This document shows, one piece after another, positions 25,383 through 34,728 of a stretch of DNA of 64,000 nucleotides. Position numbers and translations under genes: made by a program. Within the stretch, counting starts at the first letter, position 1; each line of letters begins with the position of its first letter. The notes below the pieces were generated by a model, which worked only from the letters and a program-made list of their open reading frames with translations, was not told the origin of the DNA and did no database searches. Origin of the DNA: Dongia_A sp035695765 (GTDB taxonomy: Bacteria > Pseudomonadota > Alphaproteobacteria > Dongiales > Dongiaceae). The DNA is taken from NCBI GenBank assembly GCA_035695765.1, contig DASRRI010000106.1:1-64000 (forward strand), in the 5' to 3' direction.

Positions 25383-28300
25383 ATGGACGTCGCGACTTGG
25401 TTACACAGCCTGGGCCTGGAGCGATACGAACAGGCGTTTCGTGAGAACGCTATAGATTTCGATGTACTGTCGGAGATAACGGATGCCGATCTCGAGAAGC
25501 TCGGCGTTGTTCTAGGTCATCGCAAGAAATTACTGCGTGCTATTCGGGCTCTGCACAAGGCGGTAGGGTCAGATGATGCGCGAGCCCCTCCATCTTCGAC
25601 GGAGACGCACGGGGTCGCATCGACGCTCGAATCTCGAAGTGAACGCCGCCACCTCACGACCATGTTCGTCGACCTAGTCGGCTCGACCGCTCTTTCAAGC
25701 CGCCTCGATCCGGAAGAGATGCGCGAAGTCATCCGCAGCTACCAGAATGCGGTTGCAGGGGAGATCATCCGCTTCGAGGGCCACGTGGCCAAGTTCATGG
25801 GTGACGGCGTGCTTGCCTATTTTGGCTGGCCGCAGGCGCACGAGGACGAGGCCGAACGGGCGGTGCGGGCCGGGCTGGCGATCGGCCACGCGGTCTCGAA
25901 GCTGATAACCCCGGCAGCGGAGAATCTTGTAGCGCGCGTCGGCATTGCCACCGGGCTGGTGGTGGTCGGCGACCTCATCGGCGAAGGGGCGGCGCAAGAA
26001 CAGACGGTCGTGGGCGAGACGCCGAACCTGGCGGCGCGCCTGCAGGCCATCGCTAAACCCGGCAGCGTCATCGTTGCCGAAAGTACGCGCCGTCTGCTGG
26101 GCAGCCTATTCGAGCTTGAGGAACTCGCACCACAGACGATTCGCGGCTTTGCCGGTTTGGTGCATGCCTTCCAGGTCAAGGGCGAAGGGAGTGCCGAGAG
26201 CCGTTTCGAGGCGCTACATGCAGGCATTCTAACGCCGCTCTTCGGCCGCGAGCAGGAGCTGGCTCTGTTGCTGGAGCGCTGGTCGCGGGCCAAAGAGGGC
26301 GACGGCCAGGTTGTCCTGCTCTCCGGCGAGCCGGGTATAGGCAAGTCCCGCATTGTCCGGACCCTACGCGAACGGCTTGCAGACGAGCAGTACACGATGC
26401 TCAGCCACTACTGTTCGCCCTATCACACCAACAGCTCGCTCTATCCAGTGATCGGCCTATTGGAGCGGGCGGCGCACTTTGATCGCGAGGATGCCGCGGA
26501 GACGCGGCTCGACAAACTCGAGAACCTGCTCGCCCAGTCGACGCAGCAGGTCGAGGAGGTTGCGCCGTTGCTGGCGGCGCTGCTCGGAATTCCGGCCGAA
26601 AGTCGATACCCTTCACTGGATATCATTCCGCAGCGGCAGAAGCATCTTACGCTCGAGGCTCTGGTCGACCAGTTGGCGGGCTTGGCGAAGCAACGGCCCG
26701 TGCTGGCGGTTTATGAAGACGTGCACTGGATCGATCCCTCGACACTTGAGCTGCTCGAGCTGCTGGTCGAGCGGGCGCAGCGCTTGCCGGCGCTCCTCTT
26801 GATCACCTTCCGGCCCGAGTTCATCCCGCCTTGGACAGGCCACGCCCACGTGACTCAGCTTTCTCTGTCCCGTCTCACGCGACGGCACGGATCTGCCATG
26901 GCCCTGAGCGTACTTGGCGGTAAGAGGCTGCCATCGGAGGTCCTGGAGCAGATCGTGGCGCGTACCGATGGGGTGCCACTGTTCGTCGAGGAACTGACAA
27001 AGGCGGTCGTGGAGTCCGGCATGCTCCGCGATGCCGGTGATCACTTCGACCTGATAGGACCTTTGCGATCCTTTACGATCCCCGCGACGTTGCACGACTC
27101 GCTGATGGCTCGCCTGGATCACCTTGCACCGGTCAAGGAGGTGGCTCAGATCGCATCGGTGATCGGCCGTCAGTTCTCCCATGATCTGCTGGCAAGCGTG
27201 ACAGCCCTTGATCACAGCCAGCTCCAGCACGCTCTCCAGCAACTCACTGAGGCCGAACTCATCTTCCGCCGCGGGAATCCTCCGGAGGCGACCTACACAT
27301 TCAAACATGCGCTGGTGCAGGACGCGGCGTATGCGAGTCTACTGAAGAGCCGCCGGCAGCAGCTGCACGCCCGCATCGGCCAGATACTCGAAGAGCGATC
27401 GGAAGCGGGCATCGAGACCCTGCCGGAAGTCATCGCTCATCACTACAGCGAAGCCGGTCTGGCGGAGCACGCGGTAAATTACTGGTGGCAGGCAGCGCAG
27501 GTTGCGATTCAGCGCTCGGCAACGTTGGAAGCGATCGCGCATTTGGATACGGGTCTGAAGTTCTTTGGCTCGCTGCCGGGGAGCAAAGAAAACCTGCGGC
27601 TGGAACTGGATATGCAGGTGGCAATGGGGACGGCATGCATGGCTGCAAAGGGCTGGTCATCGCCCATAACAGCGGCAGCCTTCACGCGGGCCGACCAGTT
27701 GTGCGAGCAGGTTGACGATGCATTGCAGCGCGGCGTCGCCGACTACGGTCAATACCTTGTGTATCTTCTGCGCGGACAACTGGATGCCGCGCTGTCGACC
27801 ACCACGGAAATGCTCCGTCGCGCCGAGACTCGCAATGATCCGACAATGGCCATGATTGCGCACCGCTGCGTTGCGATTACCTCGATGCATCGTGGCGACT
27901 TCGGCGCTGCTCGCGCTCATCTAGATGCAGCAATGGCGCTCTATGATCCCAAGGAGCACAGTGCGCTCGCCTACCGCTTTGCCTACGAGCCGCGCATAGC
28001 GATGTTGTGCTACCTTGCGCACGCGCTGTTGCATCTGGGCTATCCCGAACAGGCATTCGCGACATATGGCAAGCTGCTGCAGGACATACGGTCCCATCGC
28101 CATACCCCGTCGGTCGGGTTCGGCCTGTTCCAAGCGGCACTGTTCCTGACCTACCAGCACGATCTCGGAGCAATCAGTGATCCGACTCATCTCGGAGCCG
28201 ACGAGGCCATTATCGACGAGCTCATTGCCATCTGCACAGAGCATGGCTTTCCCCTCTGGCGGACATCGGGCCTTATTCTCAAGGGCTGGGTCATGGCGCA

Positions 28301-28790
28301 ATCAGGGTGCGCCGATGAAGGCGTGGCTCAGATACGCGACGGAATTGCCGCCTGGCGTGGGCATGAAGCAAAGCTGTTCGCACCGCGCTGGCTGATCCTG
28401 CTTGCAAGCGCACTGGGAAGGATAGGGCAACAGCAGGCAGCACTCGAAACGATCGATGAAGCACTCACCCTGATCGCGGAGACAAATGAACGCTGGAACG
28501 AGCCCGAACTGCATCTGCGCAAAGGCGAGCTGCTTCTTATGCAGGCCGATATGGACCGGGCCGAGGCATCTTTCGAGCGGGCCCTTCGGATCGCCCGTGA
28601 CCGAAACAGCAGGCTGTGGGAACTGCGTACGGCCATCAGCATGACACGGGCCTGGCGTTCGCACGGCAAGCACGACCCGGCCCGCGATGTTCTCGCGCCA
28701 GTCTACCACTGGTTCGCAAAAGGCATCGAGATACCTGACCTCAAGCACGCTAAGACGCTTCTCGACGGCGGCGATGATCCTTCTTCATGA
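25383..28790 (+). CDS. SAM-domain, class III adenylate/guanylate cyclase, AAA-type ATPase and TPR protein
   Basis: 1135 aa. Residues 1-60 are a SAM domain (VATWLHSLGLERYEQAF; LGVVLGHRKKLLRAI). About 90-270 is a class III cyclase domain with both metal Asp residues, in MFVDLVGSTAL and KFMGDGVLAYFGWP, and the later VGETPNLAARLQ. A STAND/AAA ATPase follows: FGREQELALLLERW, Walker A SGEPGIGKS at about 312-320, then LAVYEDVHWIDPSTLELLE as Walker B. The C-terminal 450 residues are helical TPR-like repeats. ATG 25383 has GGAG at 7 nt. Such proteins are frequent in Bradyrhizobium-like bacteria, but their signals are unknown. It could supply cyclic nucleotide to the cNMP-binding acyltransferase nearby; that link is inference. 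Confidence 0.93.
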   Translation: MDVATWLHSLGLERYEQAFRENAIDFDVLSEITDADLEKLGVVLGHRKKLLRAIRALHKAVGSDDARAPPSSTETHGVASTLESRSERRHLTTMFVDLVGSTALSSRLDPEEMREVIRSYQNAVAGEIIRFEGHVAKFMGDGVLAYFGWPQAHEDEAERAVRAGLAIGHAVSKLITPAAENLVARVGIATGLVVVGDLIGEGAAQEQTVVGETPNLAARLQAIAKPGSVIVAESTRRLLGSLFELEELAPQTIRGFAGLVHAFQVKGEGSAESRFEALHAGILTPLFGREQELALLLERWSRAKEGDGQVVLLSGEPGIGKSRIVRTLRERLADEQYTMLSHYCSPYHTNSSLYPVIGLLERAAHFDREDAAETRLDKLENLLAQSTQQVEEVAPLLAALLGIPAESRYPSLDIIPQRQKHLTLEALVDQLAGLAKQRPVLAVYEDVHWIDPSTLELLELLVERAQRLPALLLITFRPEFIPPWTGHAHVTQLSLSRLTRRHGSAMALSVLGGKRLPSEVLEQIVARTDGVPLFVEELTKAVVESGMLRDAGDHFDLIGPLRSFTIPATLHDSLMARLDHLAPVKEVAQIASVIGRQFSHDLLASVTALDHSQLQHALQQLTEAELIFRRGNPPEATYTFKHALVQDAAYASLLKSRRQQLHARIGQILEERSEAGIETLPEVIAHHYSEAGLAEHAVNYWWQAAQVAIQRSATLEAIAHLDTGLKFFGSLPGSKENLRLELDMQVAMGTACMAAKGWSSPITAAAFTRADQLCEQVDDALQRGVADYGQYLVYLLRGQLDAALSTTTEMLRRAETRNDPTMAMIAHRCVAITSMHRGDFGAARAHLDAAMALYDPKEHSALAYRFAYEPRIAMLCYLAHALLHLGYPEQAFATYGKLLQDIRSHRHTPSVGFGLFQAALFLTYQHDLGAISDPTHLGADEAIIDELIAICTEHGFPLWRTSGLILKGWVMAQSGCADEGVAQIRDGIAAWRGHEAKLFAPRWLILLASALGRIGQQQAALETIDEALTLIAETNERWNEPELHLRKGELLLMQADMDRAEASFERALRIARDRNSRLWELRTAISMTRAWRSHGKHDPARDVLAPVYHWFAKGIEIPDLKHAKTLLDGGDDPSS

Positions 28791-28796
28791 TTGTGC

Positions 28797-28818
28797 GTAT
28801 CCGCTAAGTGGCGGATAC
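28797..28818. terminator. Hairpin between convergent genes
   Basis: A perfect 8-bp inverted repeat GTATCCGC/GCGGATAC with a 6-nt loop lies just past the cyclase stop codon and before the ankyrin gene stop codon. There is no T tract; probably a weak bidirectional terminator or mRNA-end structure. Confidence 0.5.
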
Positions 28819-28846
28819 ACACCAGTGCTGGGAGAATGCGAGGCCC

Positions 28847-29779
28847 CTATTGGCAGCTCGTCCTGCAAACCCCGCCCATCGAGGTCAGGAGCCGCACGGC
28901 CTCCTGGTTGCCTTTGGCGCGTGCGATGTCGAGCGGCGTGGCGCCATCAAACGCGGCGGGCAGATTGACGTCCGCGCCGTGCTGGGCCAGCAGGGTCGCG
29001 ATCTGCGCGACCACGGCAGGCGGCAGGTTGTCGGCGCCGAAAATGAGATTGTGCAGAGGCGCGCCACCCTTGGGCCGCATGGCGTTTGCATCGGCGCCGG
29101 CGCGCAGCAAGCTGGTGACCAGCGGAACCGTGAACTCCGCCGGCCGCGCCAACACCGCGCGGTGCAAAGGTGTCGAGCCCTGCTGGTCGAGCGCATTCAC
29201 ATTGGCGCCCGCCGCGATCAGCTGCTGCACGATGGCAAGGTCGCCGCCCTTGATCGCCATGAAGATCGGCGAAGCCGGATTGCCGCCATCGCCGGCTTCG
29301 CTCGGCGCGTTCAGCTCGGCACCCTTCGCAACCAGCGCCGCGATGATGTCCGGCTGCTTCAAGTAGACGGCATAAGACAGCACCGACTTGCCCGTGGTGT
29401 CGCGCGCGTTGGGGTTGGCGCCGGCATTGATGAGCGCGATGGTCGCCGGCCGGCTGCCGACCGACATGGCGGTGATGATCAGCGGATCGCCGCGATGATC
29501 ATTGGCGTTGGCGTTGGCGCCGAGACCCAGCATCGTGTCGATGAGCAGCTGGTTCTGCAGCACCAATGCGCGATAGAGCGGCACGCGCCCTTCATTGTTG
29601 GGCTGGTTGACATCGGCGCCTTCATTGATGGCGCTGCGCAACGCCGTCGCATCCTGCGCGTTGATGGCGGCCCACATCTTGTCGGTCGGCGTCTCCGCTT
29701 CTGCCGGCGCGGCAAAGGGGCCGATCAGGAGGATGAGGGTGATGATGCGGCGAAACAAACGGACAAGTGCAGTTTTCAT
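28847..29779 (-). CDS. Exported ankyrin-repeat protein
   Basis: 310 aa. A signal peptide (basic start, LITLILLIGPFAAPAEAE) is followed by about seven ankyrin repeats, for example LRSAINEGADVNQPNNEGRV, LINAGANPNARDTTGKSVL, LIAAGANVNALDQQGSTPLH and LLAQHGADVNLPAAFDGATP. The fold points to a periplasmic protein-binding role; the partner is unknown. ATG 29779 gives the shortest signal peptide consistent with cleavage; six extra residues are possible. A C-terminal CRTSC pair might form a disulfide. Confidence 0.88.
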   Translation of the reverse strand: MKTALVRLFRRIITLILLIGPFAAPAEAETPTDKMWAAINAQDATALRSAINEGADVNQPNNEGRVPLYRALVLQNQLLIDTMLGLGANANANDHRGDPLIITAMSVGSRPATIALINAGANPNARDTTGKSVLSYAVYLKQPDIIAALVAKGAELNAPSEAGDGGNPASPIFMAIKGGDLAIVQQLIAAGANVNALDQQGSTPLHRAVLARPAEFTVPLVTSLLRAGADANAMRPKGGAPLHNLIFGADNLPPAVVAQIATLLAQHGADVNLPAAFDGATPLDIARAKGNQEAVRLLTSMGGVCRTSCQ

Positions 29780-30091
29780 CGTGGCGTCAGGTCCCAAAGG
29801 CGAACGTCTTCATAATGCAGCCGGCCCGCAGCTGCATAGCTCTTATTCATGCCCGTGTAAGATGAGAAAACGGTCGAAATCCCGGGCCGAGGAACACTCC
29901 GCCCGGGATCCCGGCACAGATCCGAGAGCCTCCCACAGCTCTTCTGCCGCCGGCTTTCCAGAGGCTTGGCGGCGCGGCGTTTCTCCTCTCGGACAAACGC
30001 GCCAGCCAGCACATGAACGGAAGCGCCGCATCGCCTCAAGACACGTGCGCGCGAGCCAGCCTTGGCAGCGCTAACATCACGGTATCTTGCA
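29780..30091. other. Intergenic region, 312 bp, no gene seen
   Basis: No convincing coding sequence. It should contain the promoter of the ankyrin gene and the end of the ATP-grasp transcript. The stretch 29930-30010 is GC-rich without a clear T-tailed hairpin. Confidence 0.4.
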
Positions 30092-31546
30092 TCATAAGCT
30101 CTTGCCGCCGGCGTCTCCGCGCAGATGAAACGCCATCAGCTCCCCGAATCGCTGATTACCGAGCGGCTCGCGGCTGACGCGTTGGTGCATGTCGGTGTCG
30201 GGGCCGCCATTGGCTTCGACGATGGCGGGGCCGTCTTCCAGGATCGCCATGTCCCAGCCGACGATGTGGCGGTCGGCGAACGAGGCATGGGCGCGCTCGG
30301 CCAGTGCACGCGTCTCCGCCCATAGCGGCAGGATGCGCCCTTCGATCTGGCCTCCTGTGTCGGGATGCTGTGACTTCCAGCCATGGCGCGGCTTGAGACC
30401 CCAATCGGTCGCGGCGCCGAGCCTGCCGTTTGCAACATCGATCGGCGCGGCGATGCCGCCGGCGTGGAAATTGTCGACCTGCCGGTTGTCGCCCACCGCC
30501 ATGCGGAACAAGGCGCAGACCGCTTCGTAGCCGCCCGTTTCATTCCGCATGGTGACGATGCGCGCGGTGCACAGCGCGCCGTTGCTGAGGTCGGCGATGG
30601 CGGAGTGGTTGCGCGCGCGCGGCTGCACCAGCAGCGTCTTTTTGCGGGATAAACTCGCAAGATGCGTCAGCAGATCCGGCGGCGACAGCAGCGCGTTGTC
30701 CTGCAGCCGGTAGCCGTCATCGCTGCGCTGCCACATGCCGGCGCCTTCGCCGCCACGGCCGCGCGCCGGCTTCACGAACAAATCCTGAGCCAGCAGTCGA
30801 TCCAGCGTCACGTGCTGCAGCTGCATCCTGCCCGCTTTCAGGATCGCAAGAGTCGGCAGGGTCCGGATGCCGGCCTTGCGGCAGCGTTTCAGGAACGCGA
30901 TCTTGTTCTGCGTCGGCGACCGGCGCATCTGCCGCACGCCCTGGCGCAGGATATAGAGCAATCCGTTCTTCAGCTCGAAACGGTGGATGTAGTGCGGCGC
31001 CTTCGCCTGCTGCGCAGGATCGAACATCTCGAACATGTAGTACCAGGGCGGCAGCATGCCGTAGCGCGCCGCGAACCAGATCTGCTCGATTACCTGCTGC
31101 CTGATGCTCTTCGCGAAGTTCCGGCGGATCGCGGCGCCGTTCAGCCAGCTCGACCAGGCCGTGATCGCCAGCACGATCGGCAGCCAGGCGAGCAGCGCCA
31201 GCAGCAGGCCGGCCTTGCCCAGCGCTCCCTGCATGCGCCACAGCGCGCGCAGATAAGTCTTGTGCACCGTGCTCGCCCAGGAGCCATCGCCCGCGCGCCA
31301 AGCCCAGAGCAAGGGCAGGGGCGTTACGAGGTACGCGCGGACCGGCCGGGCGCTGCCCCGCTCCAGCCAATGCACGAAGCGGTAGGTGCGGCGCACCAGC
31401 TGGTCGTCGCCCGCATCGTCGCGGGCGAGGGCGCCATAGATGGCCGGCACATCGGCGCGCAGCACGTCGCGCAGCCGCAGCCTGCGGCTGATCTTTCGAT
31501 ATAAGCGGGGCGTTCCCGCGGCTCCATCCGGCACGTCCAAAACCAC
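30092..31546 (-). CDS. Sugar-transfer-associated ATP-grasp family protein
   Basis: 484 aa. The C-terminal 300 residues are an ATP-grasp domain of the type found next to capsule and lipopolysaccharide glycosyltransferases: KNKIAFLKRCRKAGIRTLPT-like entry (QNKIAFLKRCRKAGIRTLP), the lysine-bearing LFVKPARGRGGEGAG, and the metal-binding IVGWDMAILEDGPAIVEANG. Residues about 100-140 hold a hydrophobic stretch (LLLALLAWLPIVLAITAW) that may be a membrane anchor. GTG 31546 is the first possible start in frame. No sugar-transfer genes are adjacent, so its acceptor is unknown; ligation of a carboxylate to an amine or thiol is the family chemistry. Confidence 0.82.
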   Translation of the reverse strand: MVLDVPDGAAGTPRLYRKISRRLRLRDVLRADVPAIYGALARDDAGDDQLVRRTYRFVHWLERGSARPVRAYLVTPLPLLWAWRAGDGSWASTVHKTYLRALWRMQGALGKAGLLLALLAWLPIVLAITAWSSWLNGAAIRRNFAKSIRQQVIEQIWFAARYGMLPPWYYMFEMFDPAQQAKAPHYIHRFELKNGLLYILRQGVRQMRRSPTQNKIAFLKRCRKAGIRTLPTLAILKAGRMQLQHVTLDRLLAQDLFVKPARGRGGEGAGMWQRSDDGYRLQDNALLSPPDLLTHLASLSRKKTLLVQPRARNHSAIADLSNGALCTARIVTMRNETGGYEAVCALFRMAVGDNRQVDNFHAGGIAAPIDVANGRLGAATDWGLKPRHGWKSQHPDTGGQIEGRILPLWAETRALAERAHASFADRHIVGWDMAILEDGPAIVEANGGPDTDMHQRVSREPLGNQRFGELMAFHLRGDAGGKSL

Positions 31547-31764
31547 CTCAAGGCACGCATTGAGCGCCGCTGTAATGACTGAAAAGCTGGCGGAATCAAA
31601 GGCCTTATCGGGTCGCAGCCAATCGCGGCGGCGAGATGGAGCAGGCCCGCCGGTTCAGGATATTTCCTAAAATCCCCTTAAAATCCCGAGCGATAGTCCT
31701 TGCGTGAACAGAGCTGTAGGCCCAACTTATCCACAGGCGCTCTCTTTGCTTGTAGAGAGGTTGC

Positions 31765-31986
31765 ATGAACGTCATGACCCAAGTTGCCGGCATGGCCGCG
31801 TCAGTCGAAGCGGCGCGCATGGCGGGTATCCAGCAGGCGAGCTCGAGTGCGGCCGCCGCCACCGTCCAGCGCGAGGCCAATCGCGCCGCGGCGGAAGCGG
31901 ACGTGCGCGAGACCGAAGCCGTGCAGGAGACCGGGGAAAAAGCCGGATCGTCCGCGACGGGCCGGCGCGTCAACATCACCGTTTAA
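31765..31986 (+). CDS. Small hypothetical Ala/Glu-rich protein
   Basis: 73 aa, helical and rich in Ala, Glu and Ser. GAGAGG stands 5 nt before the ATG and a terminator-like hairpin lies 52 bp after the stop, which together support a real gene. I see no known domain. No signal peptide. Family unknown. Confidence 0.5.
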   Translation: MNVMTQVAGMAASVEAARMAGIQQASSSAAAATVQREANRAAAEADVRETEAVQETGEKAGSSATGRRVNITV

Positions 31987-32037
31987 CGCCGCTGCCGGCC
32001 TCTCCCTAGGGCTGGTTGCGAGGGCAGCATGAACGAG

Positions 32038-32063
32038 AAGGCTCCGTGCGAACGGGGCCTTTT
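32038..32063 (+). terminator. Terminator-like hairpin after the small gene
   Basis: A 10-bp stem (32038-32047 with 32052-32061, one G-T pair) closes a GCGA loop and is followed by TTT. The short T tract suggests moderate strength. Confidence 0.6.
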
Positions 32064-32255
32064 GCGTGTGCGCTGTGCAGCACCGCCGGCCAATGCCTGC
32101 CTTCTCGCCAGTCGTCGCTCGCACTATGCGCTGGATTGCCGACATGTCATCTCGCTCCATGGTGCCAGCGCTTCGGGCGGATGGTCGGGTTCTTTCTCAA
32201 CGCGCATGCGCGGGGCAAGGCGACGCTCACCGCCGCATACGGCCGGTGAGGGACC

Positions 32256-32759
32256 TCAGCCGAGCCTGCCGCTGATGAAATCCTGCATGCTGTAGCTCTT
32301 TGCCGCGCTGACATCGATCAAATCGACACCGCTGGGCTTGAAGACGATCATCTTGTTGATGCTGGGGAAGTGGCCGATATCGTACGGCGTGTCCTCGCCG
32401 CCGGTGAGATAGACGAGGTCGCGCGTGCCGGTGTTGACGATGGTGTGGGCCTTGCCGTTGAGCGGGAAGGCGATGAAGTCGCCGGCCGCGACCTTGATCT
32501 TCTCATCGCCGATCTGCGCGGTCCCGTCGCCTTCGACGATATAGCTCCATTCCTCCTGCACCGAATGGCGGTGCAGCATGAAGGCTTCCTTGCCCGGCGG
32601 CACGCGCAGCATGTTGACGTGCGCGCGCTGCAGGCCGGCTGGCCGGCTCAGCTGGATGAACTGCGCCTGCGAATTCGGATTGAGCGGATGGCGGAAAGGC
32701 CAACCGGCATCGGGCCCGAGTTGCTTGGTGCGGATCACTGGATTGGGCTCATCACTCAT
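32256..32759 (-). CDS. Cupin-domain protein
   Basis: 167 aa, one cupin barrel. Motif 1 is LHRHSVQEEWSYIVEGDGTA, containing two His and a Glu as likely metal ligands; motif 2 is GDFIAFPLNGKAHTIVNTG with the second His. The C-terminal tail (GHFPSINKMIVFKPSGVDLI) recurs in a group of uncharacterised bacterial cupins. GGAGAGG is 6 nt before the ATG. The gene stands alone. An enzyme or binding function cannot be decided. Confidence 0.85.
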   Translation of the reverse strand: MSDEPNPVIRTKQLGPDAGWPFRHPLNPNSQAQFIQLSRPAGLQRAHVNMLRVPPGKEAFMLHRHSVQEEWSYIVEGDGTAQIGDEKIKVAAGDFIAFPLNGKAHTIVNTGTRDLVYLTGGEDTPYDIGHFPSINKMIVFKPSGVDLIDVSAAKSYSMQDFISGRLG

Positions 32760-33020
32760 GACTGCCTCTCCTGGTTCGGTCGAATATCAGACAAGACTTA
32801 TGCAATATGCTGTCAATTCATGTCAGCAAGGTGAGATGGCCAGCATTTGAGCCGGTTTCCCGGCAATTTGATTCTTCGCACTGCCAAGCGCCACCGCGCA
32901 AGCACGCTCAATTCTTAACTCAGCCGAAACCAGCGCCATGCATTTTGGTCGCGCTGCGAACTCGCGACCCGCCGGGCTGGGCGGCGGGCCGCCAATGAAA
33001 TGTGACAGAAGAGGGCCGTT

Positions 33021-34487
33021 ATGAGTTTTGGGGATATCTTGGTGGCGAAGGGCTTGGCCTCGCCAGACGACATCGTCCGCGCTGTCGATCATCAGAAGAC
33101 CAATGGCGGCAGGATCGGCGAAAGCCTGGTCGCGCTCGGCATCGTGACGCAGGAGCAGGTCACCGAAGTGATCAGCGACGTCCCGCCGGCGCCGCTCAAT
33201 GTCGACGATACCGGCATCGATCCGGTGTTCCTGCTGCAATTGATGCTGAAGGGCATGTTCACCGAGCGGATGGAGCTGCCCTCGCAGCTGTCCGAAGCGC
33301 TGAAGCTTTCCGCCGGCATCATCAACAAGCTGCTCACCGACGCGAAGGACCGCAAGCTGGTGGAGACGCTGGGCGCCGCGATCGGGGGCGGCGGCGCGAT
33401 TCCCGAAATGCGCCATGCCTTGACCAAGGCCGGCCGCGAGTGGACCCAGGAAGCGATCGAGAACAGCCAGTATTTCGGCCCCGCGCCGGTTTCGCTCGAC
33501 GCGTGGCAGGCCCGCATCCTGCGCCAGCGCGTCACCAACGAAGTGATCTCGCGCCGGCGGCTGGAGCAGGCGTTCGAAGGGCTGGTAATGCCCGAACGCT
33601 TCCTGATGCGCCTCGGCCCCGCGATCAATTCGGGCAACCCGATGCTGATCTATGGACCGGCGGGCAACGGCAAGACGACGGTCGCGGAGATCATCGGCAA
33701 GGTCTTCGAGAACGTGATCTTCGTGCCCTATTGCGTGGAGATCGGCGGCGAGATCATGAAGGTGTACGACCCGACCATCCACCGCTCGGTGGAAGGGTCG
33801 AGCGGGGTCGAGACCAACACGGGCGTACGCGTTGGCCCGATCGACCGGCGCTGGGTGCCATGCTACCGGCCCCTGGTCATCACGGGCGGCGAGCTCACGC
33901 TCGAGATGCTCGACCTCAAGTTCAATCCGATCGCGAAGTTCTACGAGGCGCCGCTGCATGTGAAGGCGCTCAACGGCACGTTCCTGATCGACGATTTCGG
34001 CCGGCAGCTTGCGAAGCCGGAGCAGATCCTCAATCGCTGGATCGTCCCGCTCAACAGCCGCGTCGATTATCTCAGCCTGCACAGCGGCAAGAGCGTCAAG
34101 ATCCCGTTCGACGAGATCGTGATCTTCTCCACCAACATGCATCCGAACGACCTGATGGACCCGGCCTTCCAGCGCCGTATCAGCTACAAGCTCGAGACGC
34201 TGGAGCCGCCGGAGGAGCTCTACAAGAAGGTCTTCAAGATGATGTCGGCGAAACAGGGGTTGGAGCTGCCGGAGAGCATCTATCAGCAGGTGATCGAATC
34301 CATCCGCGCAGTCGAAGCACCGCTCGCTTATTTCCAGCCCAAATTCATCGTCGAGCAGGTGCTCGCCTCCTGCAAGTTCGAAGGTATCAAGCCGCAGTAC
34401 ACGCCGCAGAACACCGAGGACGCTCTCAGCAACCTTTTCATCCAGAGCACCAAGAACAAGCACATGGGTGTCATGCGGAGCGATTGA
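33021..34487 (+). CDS. AAA ATPase with a GspE/MshEN-like N-terminal domain
   Basis: 488 aa. Residues 1-50 match the N-terminal helical module of type II secretion ATPases (FGDILVAKGLASPDDIVRAV, then GRIGESLVALGIVTQEQVTE), which in GspE/MshE-type proteins binds partners or c-di-GMP. A central AAA core has Walker A in YGPAGNGKTTVAEII (about 212-226) and Walker B in GTFLIDDFGRQ, plus a sensor-1-like IFSTNMHP. It lacks the Asp and His boxes of secretion ATPases, so it is not GspE. No secretion genes are adjacent. GAGGG precedes the ATG. Function unknown; a regulator or remodelling ATPase driven by a nucleotide signal is possible. Confidence 0.85.
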   Translation: MSFGDILVAKGLASPDDIVRAVDHQKTNGGRIGESLVALGIVTQEQVTEVISDVPPAPLNVDDTGIDPVFLLQLMLKGMFTERMELPSQLSEALKLSAGIINKLLTDAKDRKLVETLGAAIGGGGAIPEMRHALTKAGREWTQEAIENSQYFGPAPVSLDAWQARILRQRVTNEVISRRRLEQAFEGLVMPERFLMRLGPAINSGNPMLIYGPAGNGKTTVAEIIGKVFENVIFVPYCVEIGGEIMKVYDPTIHRSVEGSSGVETNTGVRVGPIDRRWVPCYRPLVITGGELTLEMLDLKFNPIAKFYEAPLHVKALNGTFLIDDFGRQLAKPEQILNRWIVPLNSRVDYLSLHSGKSVKIPFDEIVIFSTNMHPNDLMDPAFQRRISYKLETLEPPEELYKKVFKMMSAKQGLELPESIYQQVIESIRAVEAPLAYFQPKFIVEQVLASCKFEGIKPQYTPQNTEDALSNLFIQSTKNKHMGVMRSD

Positions 34488-34657
34488 GATGATTGCACCG
34501 ATAGTTCAGCCGTCCTAGCGGAGAGATTCAATCAGATCGGCCTGACATTGAGTGTTGTCACGGTCGGTATTTCCGGTACACTGCGCCAACTCAAATCATG
34601 TCTGAAGGCATCACGCCCTGCGGCGGATTTTGCCTGGGTCGAAGGTGCCCTCCGTTG

Positions 34658-34682
34658 GAGACGCTCTAGCTGCGTCTCTTTT
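34658..34682 (+). terminator. Hairpin with short T tract after the ATPase gene
   Basis: Perfect 7-bp arms GAGACGC/GCGTCTC around a 7-nt loop, followed by TTTT. It lies 170 bp past the ATPase gene and 46 bp before the SBP56 start, so it could terminate the former or form part of the leader of the latter. Confidence 0.5.
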
Positions 34683-34687
34683 CACAG

Positions 34688-34711
34688 GAGGCCGCCGATC
34701 ATCGCGGCCTC
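34688..34711 (+). promoter_or_regulatory. Leader hairpin of the SBP56 gene
   Basis: Perfect 8-bp arms GAGGCCGC/GCGGCCTC with an 8-nt loop end 4 nt before the GGGAGG Shine-Dalgarno of the next gene. Together with the hairpin at 34658 it makes a structured leader that could affect translation. Confidence 0.5.
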
Positions 34712-34728
34712 AGCAGGGAGGACGAGAC

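Noticed and set aside
33002..34492. A long plus-strand frame in another phase across the AAA ATPase gene
   Set aside because: It overlaps a gene with Walker A and B motifs in the correct phase and has no recognisable domain.
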